Below, piece after piece: positions 6,257 to 12,353 of a stretch of DNA of 12,425 nucleotides (the stretch's first letter is position 1; each line of letters opens with the position of its first letter). The translations under genes and the position numbers were made by a program. The DNA lies in contig SFFY01000059.1 in NCBI GenBank assembly GCA_004556745.1, positions 1 through 12,425 on the forward strand. The letters are read 5' to 3'. Below the pieces are notes generated by a model. It made no database searches and had not been told where the DNA came from. It was given only the letters and a program-made list of their open reading frames with translations. This DNA is from Bacteroidales bacterium. GTDB lineage: Bacteria; Bacteroidota; Bacteroidia; Bacteroidales; Bacteroidaceae.

Positions 6257-7132
6257 TTATCCAATAGTATGGCTTTCGAGTAATTCCTTAACAAGGCCTT
6301 CCACGTCGGCGTCGCTGCCCGTGAGGCGCTTGCTCTCTTTGGCTTTGAACACGATGTTCTGCACGGCCTTTACCTTGGTGGGCGAGCCGGCGAGGCCGCA
6401 TTGCGCGAGGTCGCCGTCCACGTCTGCCACGCTCCACTGCGTCACGGTGAGGTAGGGCTTCTTTTCATATTCTCCGGCGTAGGGCAGGGGTTTGTCGGCG
6501 GGGCGTTCCATGGGCGCGGAGGCGCGCTTGTATTTCATCACGAGCTTGGCGTTGCGCGGGCGGCAGGGTGCGGCGTTGCCGTTCACCGTGACCAGCAGGG
6601 GTAGGGGCGCTTCCACGCGCTCGATGCCGCCGTCGATGGTGCGCAGGGCGGTAACCTTGCCGTCCTTAACCTGCTCAATGGCGGTGACATAAGTAACTTG
6701 GTTGAGGTCGAGCTTTTGCGCCACTTGCGGACCTACTTGCGCCGTGTCGCCGTCGATAGCCTGGCGGCCGCCGATAACGAGGTCGGGCATGCCGATCTTC
6801 TTGATGGCTTGGCTCAAAGCGTAACTGGTGGCCAGCGTGTCGGCGCCGGCAAAGGCGCGGTCGGTGAGCAGCACGCCGCCGTCGGCACCGCGATACAGTC
6901 CTTCGCGGATAACGTCCGTGGCACGGGGAGGTCCCATCGTGAGAATGGTAACCGTCGAGCCGGGATGCTGGTCCTTGAGGCGCAGCGCCTGCTCGAGGGC
7001 GTTGAGGTCTTCGGGGTTGAAAATAGCCGGCAGGGCAGCGCGGTTCACTGTTCCCTCCGGCGTCATGGCATCTTTGCCAACATTGCGCGTGTCAGGCACT
7101 TGCTTGGCAAGAACTACGATTTTAAGACTCAT
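6257..7132 (-). CDS. etfB: Electron transfer flavoprotein subunit beta
   Basis: This 291-residue protein is the nucleotide-binding partner of EtfA. It opens with the typical LKIVVLAKQVPDT strand and shows NPEDLNALEQALRLK (39-53), TMGPPRA (65-71), LLTDRAFAGADTLATS (88-103) and GRQAIDGDTAQVGP (122-135). The last two resemble the ETF beta subunits of anaerobes such as Acidaminococcus and Clostridium, where the second site holds FAD and NADH binds, more than aerobic ETFs, which read QAIDDDxNQTG there. It is the first gene of the operon and lies about 80 nt downstream of a good promoter. The C-terminal arm (230-291) is the expected recognition-loop and helix region. No damage is seen. Confidence 0.96.
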   Translation of the reverse strand: MSLKIVVLAKQVPDTRNVGKDAMTPEGTVNRAALPAIFNPEDLNALEQALRLKDQHPGSTVTILTMGPPRATDVIREGLYRGADGGVLLTDRAFAGADTLATSYALSQAIKKIGMPDLVIGGRQAIDGDTAQVGPQVAQKLDLNQVTYVTAIEQVKDGKVTALRTIDGGIERVEAPLPLLVTVNGNAAPCRPRNAKLVMKYKRASAPMERPADKPLPYAGEYEKKPYLTVTQWSVADVDGDLAQCGLAGSPTKVKAVQNIVFKAKESKRLTGSDADVEGLVKELLESHTIG

Positions 7133-7170
7133 AAATATTATTTATTTAGAATAGATTTAAGTACAATATG

Positions 7171-7211
7171 GGTTGCCTTCTTTGCGGAATATACAAGTCA
7201 ATATGGCAACC
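7171..7211 (-). promoter_or_regulatory. Possible stem-loop in the etfB 5' leader
   Basis: GGTTGCC (7171-7177) can pair with GGCAACC (7205-7211), with a 27-nt loop, just downstream of the predicted transcription start. Each arm overlaps or adjoins a CAATATGG direct repeat (7164-7171 and 7199-7206). It could be a leader structure or a protein site; no known riboswitch is recognised. Confidence 0.35.
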
Positions 7212-7219
7212 GCACGTTG

Positions 7220-7251
7220 CAAAATTAGGTATTTGCTTGTAAGGAAACAAA
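7220..7251 (-). promoter_or_regulatory. Promoter of etfB-etfA-acyl-CoA dehydrogenase
   Basis: On the minus strand TTTG (7251-7248) is followed by exactly 20 bp and then TAATTTTG (7227-7220), a full match to the Bacteroidetes -33/-7 pattern TTTG-N19-21-TAnnTTTG. The start point would be near 7213, giving a leader of about 80 nt before etfB. Confidence 0.7.
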
Positions 7252-7281
7252 CTTTTGGTCTTAAAAGTGCGATTTCCTTAC
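7239..7281. promoter_or_regulatory. 43-bp dyad overlapping the etf promoter: operator candidate
   Basis: GTAAGGAAA (7239-7247) pairs perfectly with TTTCCTTAC (7273-7281), and the inner arms ACTTTT (7251-7256) and AAAAGT (7263-7268) are also symmetric. The left half covers the -33 box (7248-7251). No T-run follows on the minus strand, so it is a poor intrinsic terminator for the glycosyltransferase gene that ends at 7288. A regulator site controlling the etf operon fits better. The binding protein is unknown. Confidence 0.5.
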
Positions 7282-7287
7282 CCCATA

Positions 7288-8322
7288 TTAAAAATAGCGT
7301 GCGATGCCGGCAAACGTCCTTAGCCGCTTCATGTGGAAGAGGCGGAGCAGGGCGCAGGGCAACTGCTCGGGGATAGGGTCGAGCAGGGTGTGCTGCAAAT
7401 TCTCGCGGCGGTTGTCTGCGAAGTCCGCGCGTATGCGGCGAAACTCGCGCCGCGCCTGAAACACGGCCTTGAAATTGGCTATGCCGTTCGGCGAAATAAG
7501 GAACGAGCAGGCTGCCACGATGTCTAAAACGCTGCGCACGCGCATCACGCGCTTCAATTCCCGCTCGGGCAGGTTTTTATAGAGCAGCAGCAGGTTGTTG
7601 CGGAAGTTCAGGAAGGTTTTGCGCGGGTGGTGCTGCGCCAGCGTGCCGCCGCCCACGTGGTACACCGTGCTTTGCGGCACGCACACGATGCCTCTGCCGC
7701 GTGCCCTAAGCCGCCAGCAGAGGTCAATCTCTTCCATGTGCGCGAAGAAGCGGCCGTCCAGTCCGCCCACGGCTTCCCAGTCCGCGCGGCGTATCATCAG
7801 GGCTGCGCCCGTGGCCCAGAATATCTGGGCGATGCTGTCGTATTGCCCTTTGTCGGTCTCCACCACGCCGAACACGCGCCCCCGGCAAAAGGGGTAGCCG
7901 TAGCGGTCGATGTAGCCGCCGCAAGCGCCGGCGTATTCAAACTCCGTGCGCTTGCCCTCGCAGAGCAGTTTGGGCTGGCAGGCGGCCGTTTCGGGGTGCT
8001 CCTCCATATAATTGAGCAGCGGCGCGAGCCAGTCGGGCGTAACCTCAACATCCGAATTGAGCAAAAGGTAATAGTCGGCTTCCAACCCGCGCAACGCCTC
8101 GTTGTAGCCTTGCGCAAACCCGTAGTTCTTGGCGAGCGGCAGGCGGCGCACCGTGGGAAACTCTGCCGCCAGCATCTCGAGCGACCCGTCCGTCGAGCCG
8201 TTGTCCGCCACGATGACTTCTGCCGCGCCGACGGAGTAGTTCACCACGGAGGGCAGGAAGCGGCGCATCATCTCCTTGCCGTTCCAGTTGAGAATAACGA
8301 CTGCTATTTTGGGATTAGGCAT
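7288..8322 (-). CDS. Family 2 glycosyltransferase (GT-A fold)
   Basis: This 344-residue protein transfers a sugar from a nucleotide donor, probably in cell-surface polysaccharide or lipid-linked sugar synthesis on the cytoplasmic face of the membrane. Motifs in order are VVILNWNG (8-15), DNGSTDGS (40-47), NSDVEV (89-94, DXD-like metal site), a GAALMIRR strand (172-179), HMEEIDLCWRLRARG (195-209, with the catalytic acidic residues of the ED-x-D type) and HVGGGT (222-227). A hydrophobic stretch near 265-276 may touch the membrane. This is the rhamnosyltransferase-like subgroup. It stands alone: the etf operon follows on the same strand with its own promoter, and mtaB upstream is separated by a repeat element. 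The acceptor cannot be inferred. Confidence 0.92.
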   Translation of the reverse strand: MPNPKIAVVILNWNGKEMMRRFLPSVVNYSVGAAEVIVADNGSTDGSLEMLAAEFPTVRRLPLAKNYGFAQGYNEALRGLEADYYLLLNSDVEVTPDWLAPLLNYMEEHPETAACQPKLLCEGKRTEFEYAGACGGYIDRYGYPFCRGRVFGVVETDKGQYDSIAQIFWATGAALMIRRADWEAVGGLDGRFFAHMEEIDLCWRLRARGRGIVCVPQSTVYHVGGGTLAQHHPRKTFLNFRNNLLLLYKNLPERELKRVMRVRSVLDIVAACSFLISPNGIANFKAVFQARREFRRIRADFADNRRENLQHTLLDPIPEQLPCALLRLFHMKRLRTFAGIARYF

Positions 8323-8372
8323 AATCAGATTTTTGTAGACAATAATATTATTCGTTTGTAGGTTGGATGGAA

Positions 8373-8619
8373 TTAGATAAAAACCAAATAAAACCGCTTG
8401 TTCAGTGTGGGCCTACCGGCTTGCCTTAGCGGATAGACCTCGAGCCTGAAAGTCTGTTGACTTTCGTCTCGCGTCCTCTCCGCTAAGGCGGCGGTCGGTT
8501 CCCGCCCGCCCCACACAGAACAAGGAAAAAACCGGTAAAAACCCGTTACCAATGAAATATGCATCAGTGCAACATTGATGTTGTCAAGGTCTCACAGGTT
8601 TTTCTTGGTTTTTATCTAA
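8373..8619. repeat. 247-bp MITE-like element with 23-bp terminal inverted repeats and a large internal hairpin
   Basis: The ends 8373-8395 and 8597-8619 are inverted copies matching at 21 of 23 positions (TTAGATAAAAACCAA at the outer edge). Inside, CTTGTTC-A/T-GTGTGGG arms (8397-8411 and 8510-8524), GCCTTAGCGGA/TCCGCTAAGGC (8423-8433 and 8479-8489) and GAAAGTC-TGTT-GACTTTC (8448-8465) nest into one long interrupted stem. A separate palindrome, CAACATTGATGTTG, lies at 8571-8584. No coding capacity is visible. It fills the gap between mtaB and the glycosyltransferase. No clear target-site duplication was found. It could instead be a structured RNA. Confidence 0.65.
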
Positions 8620-8643
8620 AACTAGATAATTCGTCCAACATAT

Positions 8644-10074
8644 TTATATGTGTGTCCCTAAAAGGCACGGTTCGTCCTCGCCCGCCGCCTGTGCCATTGC
8701 CGCGAGGCGCACGGGGGTGATGCTGTTGTCGGCCACGGCGAGCGAGGGGGCTTGCTCCACGCGGATATAGTTGTCCGTGAAGCCGCGCAGCGGACCGTCG
8801 CCCTTGCCGTGTTCCCACAGCACGGGGCGCACCTCGCCGATATATTTTTCATAAAACGCCTCGTGTTTGCGGCGCGAGAGTTCCAAGAGCCGCTGGCTGC
8901 GCTCGTGCTTTTCGGCAGGCGACACCGTGTGCGGAATGTTCAGTGCCCTTGTGCCCGGGCGTTCGCTGTAGCTGAACACGTGGAGTTGCGAGATGCCGAG
9001 GCTGTCGATAAAGCGGTAACTGTCTTCAAAGAACGCCTCCGTTTCGCCGCGCGTGCCTACAATCACGTCCACGCCGATGAAGGCATCGGGCATCAACTCG
9101 CGGATGCGCTCCACGCGGCGGGCGAAGAGGGCAGTGTCGTAGTGGCGGTGCATCAGACGCAGCACGTCGTCGCTGCCGCTCTGCAAAGGCAGGTGGAAGT
9201 GCGGCATAAAGGCTCGGGAGGAGGCGCAGAAGTCAATGATCTCGTCGGAAAGTAAGTTCGGCTCGATTGAAGAGATGCGGTAACGCTCGATGCCCTCCAC
9301 ACGGTCGAGCGCACGAATCAGGTCGAGGAACGTTTCGCCCGTGGAGTGCCCGAAGTCGCCGATGTTCACGCCAGTAATCACAATTTCCTTGCCGCCGCGT
9401 GCAGCCACGTCCTCGGCCTGTGCCGCGAGCGAGGCGATAGATCCGTTGCGCGAGCGGCCGCGAGCCATGGGAATGGTGCAATAGGTGCAGTAGTAGTTGC
9501 AGCCGTCCTGCACTTTCAGGAAATAGCGCGTGCGGTCGCCGCAGGAACACGAGGGCACAAAGGTGCGAATGTCTTTGGTGGGCACGGAGATGGCTTCGTG
9601 GCACGCCTCGCCCTTCATCTCCGCCCGGCGGCGTGCCAGCCTCTCTTTGAGCATCTGCGCCACCTGGCCTTTCTGCTCCATGCCGAGCACGAGGTCCACA
9701 CCGTCGAAGCCGGCAATCTCTTGCGACTTCAACTGCGCGTAGCAACCCATCACCAGCACAAACGCGCCCGGGTGTTCCCGCGTGAGGCGGCGTATGGCCT
9801 GGCGGCATTTCTGGTCTGCCACGTCGGTCACGGAGCAAGTGTTCACGATGCACACGTCCGCAGCCTCGCCTTTCTCGGCCGGCCGCGCCCCGCAGCGCAT
9901 CAGTTCGTCGCGTAGCGAGGAGGTCTCCGCGAAGTTGAGTTTGCAGCCCAAAGTCTGGAATGCCACTTTAAGGCCGCGCAACGTGTCCGCTCCTTTCTCC
10001 GCCGACTCATTATATATATATGTATCGCGCGCGGGCGCGAAGCCGTCTTGTTTAGAGTTGCTAAGTTCTTCCAT
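8644..10074 (-). CDS. mtaB: tRNA t6A37 methylthiotransferase, radical SAM
   Basis: The enzyme converts t6A at position 37 of ANN-decoding tRNAs to ms2t6A using two [4Fe-4S] clusters. The UPF0004 domain has three cluster cysteines in QTLGCKLN, NTCSVT and MGCYAQ. The radical SAM domain follows with CNYYCTYC (CxxxCxxC) and IVITGVNIGDFG, LPLQSGSD and VDVIVGTRGET. A TRAM-like tail ends the protein. QTLGCKLN marks MtaB rather than MiaB or RimO. The frame is open up to an ATG at 10110, but a TAACTTTG promoter box lies at 10106-10099 inside that extension, so I place the start at the next ATG, 10074 (476 residues). Even so, about 34 residues precede the conserved start LKVAFQTLGC and include a TYIYN stretch encoded by a TA-repeat. 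A still later non-ATG start is possible. Confidence 0.93.
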   Translation of the reverse strand: MEELSNSKQDGFAPARDTYIYNESAEKGADTLRGLKVAFQTLGCKLNFAETSSLRDELMRCGARPAEKGEAADVCIVNTCSVTDVADQKCRQAIRRLTREHPGAFVLVMGCYAQLKSQEIAGFDGVDLVLGMEQKGQVAQMLKERLARRRAEMKGEACHEAISVPTKDIRTFVPSCSCGDRTRYFLKVQDGCNYYCTYCTIPMARGRSRNGSIASLAAQAEDVAARGGKEIVITGVNIGDFGHSTGETFLDLIRALDRVEGIERYRISSIEPNLLSDEIIDFCASSRAFMPHFHLPLQSGSDDVLRLMHRHYDTALFARRVERIRELMPDAFIGVDVIVGTRGETEAFFEDSYRFIDSLGISQLHVFSYSERPGTRALNIPHTVSPAEKHERSQRLLELSRRKHEAFYEKYIGEVRPVLWEHGKGDGPLRGFTDNYIRVEQAPSLAVADNSITPVRLAAMAQAAGEDEPCLLGTHI

Positions 10075-10098
10075 TTTGAAAATACCGATTTCAAGGCA

Positions 10099-10106
10099 CA
10101 AAGTTA
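10099..10106 (-). promoter_or_regulatory. -7 box of the mtaB promoter
   Basis: On the minus strand 10106-10099 reads TAACTTTG, a full match to TAnnTTTG. The -33 region has only a weak T-rich match. The start point near 10092 would leave a leader of about 18 nt before the ATG at 10074, and it rules against the ATG at 10110. Confidence 0.55.
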
Positions 10107-10295
10107 GCATAATTAACTAATATCCTCGGAAAACTTATAGGCAAAAGCGGCATTTGCTGCGCAGATACTTTTCTTTTTCTCGCCGCAACTACCCGAAAAA
10201 CACCTCTAATTTGATAACCGTACTTTTCAAACGGGCAACCTAAGTTAATTCTTTGTTAAAATCCGGGGCAAAATAGCATTTTCTTGGTAGAAACA

Positions 10296-10327
10296 TTTGG
10301 AGGGCGTGAAATAAGTCCATAACTTTG
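10296..10327 (+). promoter_or_regulatory. Promoter of the small lipoprotein gene
   Basis: TTTG (10296-10299) is followed by 20 bp and TAACTTTG (10320-10327), an ideal Bacteroidetes promoter. The start point would be near 10334, giving a leader of about 47 nt. The upstream stretch 10132-10295 is AT-rich and I see no gene in it. Confidence 0.8.
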
Positions 10328-10380
10328 CAGCGTTTTAATAAAGGCAATTGATTGTTTTACTTTAAAAAATTTCAAACAAA

Positions 10381-10569
10381 ATGAAAAAGTTAGTTTTCAT
10401 GTTCGTAGCTTTCGCTGCAATTTCTTTCGCTTCTTGTGGTAACAAAACCGCTGCTACTGACGCTGCTGCTGATTCTGACAGCGTAGTAGTTGACAGCCTC
10501 GCTGGCGACAGCCTCGTTGCTGACAGCGCAGCTGCTGACACCACGGTTGCTGACACTGTAAACGCTTAA
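10381..10569 (+). CDS. Small acidic lipoprotein of low complexity
   Basis: This 62-residue protein has a signal peptide MKKLVFMFVAFAAISFAS followed by Cys19 in a lipobox-like FASC, so it is predicted to be lipidated and held in the membrane. The mature part is only about 44 residues, has a single Lys (in GNK after the Cys), and consists almost entirely of Ala, Asp, Val, Ser and Thr in loose repeats (DSLAGDSLVADSAAADTTVADT). The DNA repeats GCTGACAGC/GTTGACAGC in step. Such a chain should be flexible and strongly negative. It stands alone with an ideal promoter and a strong terminator, which suggests high expression from a single-gene unit. Similar tiny MKK...FASCGNK lipoproteins are, from memory, common and unnamed in Bacteroidales. 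Function unknown. It is too short and biased for fold prediction. Confidence 0.85.
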   Translation: MKKLVFMFVAFAAISFASCGNKTAATDAAADSDSVVVDSLAGDSLVADSAAADTTVADTVNA

Positions 10570-10614
10570 TCTTAGCGAATTGCAGTAGCTCTCTACGAAC
10601 ATTGAGAGAGACTT

Positions 10615-10648
10615 AACCTGAAAGGTCGTGTACCTTTCAGGTTTTTTT
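10615..10648 (+). terminator. Rho-independent terminator of the lipoprotein gene
   Basis: A perfect 12-bp stem, AACCTGAAAGGT (10615-10626) with ACCTTTCAGGTT (10632-10643), has a 5-nt loop and runs into seven T residues. It lies 46 bp after the stop codon. Confidence 0.93.
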
Positions 10649-10704
10649 ATGCTCTGATTTCTATAATTGCCAAAGTATTTGCTGTATTGCAGCAGGCGCA
10701 GGGA

Positions 10705-10748
10705 TAAAAAAATTAATGGTGACATCTGTCTCTACAGGTCACCATTAA
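10705..10748 (-). terminator. Rho-independent terminator of aroC
   Basis: TTAATGGTGAC (10713-10723) pairs with GTCACCATTAA (10738-10748), with an inner CTGT/ACAG extension. On the minus strand the stem runs into TTTTTTTATCC. It lies about 130 nt past the aroC stop. The rest of 10570-10880 holds small dyads (10790-10805 GTTGTC/GACAAC; 10872-10897 ACCTATA/TATAGGT) and no convincing gene. Confidence 0.8.
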
Positions 10749-10880
10749 CCAACACAAAAACTAAACTAGACTTAACTAAACTATTATGCGTTGTCTCGCG
10801 ACAACTTGATATTGCAAATATAGGGTATACTTTTATTATTTCCAAAGAAAATCAAAAAAAATATTCGTTTTACCTATAAT

Positions 10881-11957
10881 TTAACGTTTGTATAGGTTTG
10901 CAATCAGCAAATAATCCAGCAAAGTCACGGCTGCCATGCTTTCTACTACGGGCACGGCGCGGGGCAAAACGCAGGCGTCGTGCCTGCCTCGGGCCTTGAT
11001 GGTCGCGGCGTTGCCGTCCTTGTCGATTGTCGGCTGCTCGCGCAGCAGGGTCGCCACGGGCTTGAAAGCCACGCGGAAGTAAATGTCCTCGCCGTTGCTG
11101 ATGCCACCCTGTATACCGCCGCTATTGTTGGTAAGGGTATGCACCTGGCCGTCGCCGTCGGCGACAAAGAGGTCGTTCTGCTCGCTGCCGCGCTGCGCCA
11201 CGCCTTCGAAGCCGCTGCCGTAGTCGAAGCCTTTGGCGGCGTTGATGGAAAGCATGGCTGCGCCGAGGGCGACGTGCAATTTTCCAAACACGGGTTCGCC
11301 CACGCCAACCGGCACGCCCGTTATCACGCCGGTGATGATGCCGCCGATGGTGTCGCCTTCGGCTTTCACGCTCTTGATGAGGGCGGCCATCTTTTCGGCG
11401 GTCGCGGCGTCGGGGCAGCGCACGGCGTTGCTCTCTATTGCGTTGAGGTCGTAGTCTTTGTAAGTGCCGGGCAGGGCGATGCCGCCCACTTGCGAGGTAT
11501 AGGCTTTCACGCAGATGCCTTGCGCTTGCAGGGCAATCTTGGCAAAAGCCCCCGCCACGCATCGCGCTGCCGTTTCGCGTGCCGAGGCACGCCCGCCGCC
11601 CCGGTGGTCGCGTATGCCGTACTTATTATAATAGGTATAGTCGGCGTGCGAGGGGCGGAACACATCGCGCAGATTGTCATAGTCTGCCGAGTGCTGGTTT
11701 TCGTTGCGGATAATGAAGCCGATGGGCGTGCCTGTGGTCTTTCCCTCGAACAGCCCCGAGAGGATTTCCACGCGGTCGCTTTCCTTGCGCGGCGTGGTCA
11801 GTGCACTCTGCCCCGGGCGGCGGCGGTCGAGTTCGTGCTGCACGACGCCGAGGTCAATGCCGATGCCTGCCGGCATGCCGTCAATCACGCCGCCGATGGC
11901 CGGGCCGTGGCTTTCGCCGAACGTCGTCAGGCGGAATATCTCTCCAAAGGTGTTCAT
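10881..11957 (-). CDS. aroC: Chorismate synthase
   Basis: This 358-residue enzyme carries out the last shikimate-pathway step, converting 5-enolpyruvylshikimate 3-phosphate to chorismate with reduced FMN, in the cytoplasm. All three family signatures are present: TTFGESHGPAIG (11-22), RPSHADYTYYNKYG (101-114) running into DHRGGGRASARET (117-129), and RGRHDACVLPRAVPVVESM (323-341). The length is normal and no residue looks lost. It is monocistronic here, with its own promoter within the palindrome at 11994-12031 and a terminator downstream. No other aromatic pathway gene lies nearby. The start at 11957 gives the canonical MNTFGEIFRLTTFGESHG beginning; there is no Shine-Dalgarno, as usual in this group. 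Confidence 0.97.
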   Translation of the reverse strand: MNTFGEIFRLTTFGESHGPAIGGVIDGMPAGIGIDLGVVQHELDRRRPGQSALTTPRKESDRVEILSGLFEGKTTGTPIGFIIRNENQHSADYDNLRDVFRPSHADYTYYNKYGIRDHRGGGRASARETAARCVAGAFAKIALQAQGICVKAYTSQVGGIALPGTYKDYDLNAIESNAVRCPDAATAEKMAALIKSVKAEGDTIGGIITGVITGVPVGVGEPVFGKLHVALGAAMLSINAAKGFDYGSGFEGVAQRGSEQNDLFVADGDGQVHTLTNNSGGIQGGISNGEDIYFRVAFKPVATLLREQPTIDKDGNAATIKARGRHDACVLPRAVPVVESMAAVTLLDYLLIANLYKR

Positions 11958-11993
11958 GGTAAAGAAAATTGGTCGGAATTACTATTACAACAG

Positions 11994-12031
11994 CAAATTT
12001 AGATAAAATCCGCGGATTCTCTCTAAATTTG
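11994..12031. promoter_or_regulatory. 38-bp near-palindrome carrying back-to-back promoter boxes (aroC and KilA-N)
   Basis: The left half, CAAATTTAGATAAAATCCG, and the reverse complement of the right half, CAAATTTAGAGAGAATCCG, match at 17 of 19 positions about a CCG|CGG centre. The outer arms are themselves TAAATTTG boxes: minus strand 12001-11994 (aroC, leader about 30 nt) and plus strand 12024-12031 (KilA-N gene, leader about 20 nt). Good TTTG -33 boxes are missing in both directions; a TTTA lies 22 bp upstream of the minus box. The shared symmetry suggests a divergent promoter or a dimeric operator. Confidence 0.55.
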
Positions 12032-12057
12032 TAACGGAAATTAAAGCCTTGATTATT

Positions 12058-12168
12058 ATGTCAAAGATTACGGTTCAAGAAACACAAGTAACTGTTCTGC
12101 AATGGGAAGAACAGGATTATATTTCTCTAACAGACATGGCTGCAGCCAAAGAAGGGGACAGTCGGGCT
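12058..12168 (+). pseudogene. KilA-N domain protein, truncated after about 37-39 codons
   Basis: ATG at 12058 opens MSKITVQETQVTVLQWEEQD, then YISLTDMAAAKEGDSRAAD. This is the start of the KilA-N DNA-binding domain as found in Bacteroidetes and phage proteins (I-x-V-x-D-x-x-YISLTDMA...SRAAD, normally continuing with a xxNWxRxRxTLEFLGTWE helix). Here the similarity stops after GCTGCAGAT and the next bases belong to an alcohol dehydrogenase read in another frame. The open frame itself continues to TAA at 12223-12225 (55 residues) with an unrelated tail. The WxRxR part and the C-terminus of the protein are gone, so it is almost surely not functional. A promoter box lies 27 bp upstream. Confidence 0.7.
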
Positions 12169-12334
12169 GCAGATATCTTCACATCAAGCATAGTAGCGTC
12201 GTACCTCGTGCCGTACCTGGAATAACCGTAGCTCATGAGATGGTGGGAATCGTTGAGTCAGACAGAGGAAACCTATCGCCTATTCTGAAAACAAGGAAGA
12301 TGGCGTCATAAAGATCGCAATTTACAACGAATAA
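12169..12334 (+). pseudogene. Zinc-dependent alcohol dehydrogenase relic: N-proximal piece plus C-terminus, middle deleted
   Basis: In the frame of 12171, residues LHIKHSSVVPRAVPGITVAH and EMVGIVE resemble the region of zinc alcohol dehydrogenases around the catalytic site (CGTDLHI..G..P...PGITxGHEMVGIVE), including the His-Glu of the GHE motif, though the usual Gly is Ala here. From 12259 in another frame the sequence reads QTEETYRLF, then after one extra base (12286) ENKEDGVIKIAIYNE and TAA at 12332, like the C-terminus of such enzymes (xxEAYRLFExKxDGVIKxxI). About 250 residues in between are missing, as is the first zinc cysteine region. So the gene has lost its start and middle and carries a frameshift. 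The assignment rests on motif recognition. Confidence 0.6.
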
Positions 12335-12353
12335 TAAGATAGTTAAAGAAAAG

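Noticed and set aside
7239..7281. Dyad as an intrinsic terminator of the glycosyltransferase gene
   Set aside because: No U-tract follows the stem on the minus strand, and it overlaps the etf -33 box.
10074..10110. mtaB start at the upstream ATG (10110)
   Set aside because: A TAACTTTG promoter box at 10106-10099 lies within that extension, so the transcript should begin downstream of it.
10667..10879. 70-residue plus-strand frame between the lipoprotein gene and aroC
   Set aside because: It runs through the aroC terminator hairpin, lacks a promoter and has no recognisable motif.
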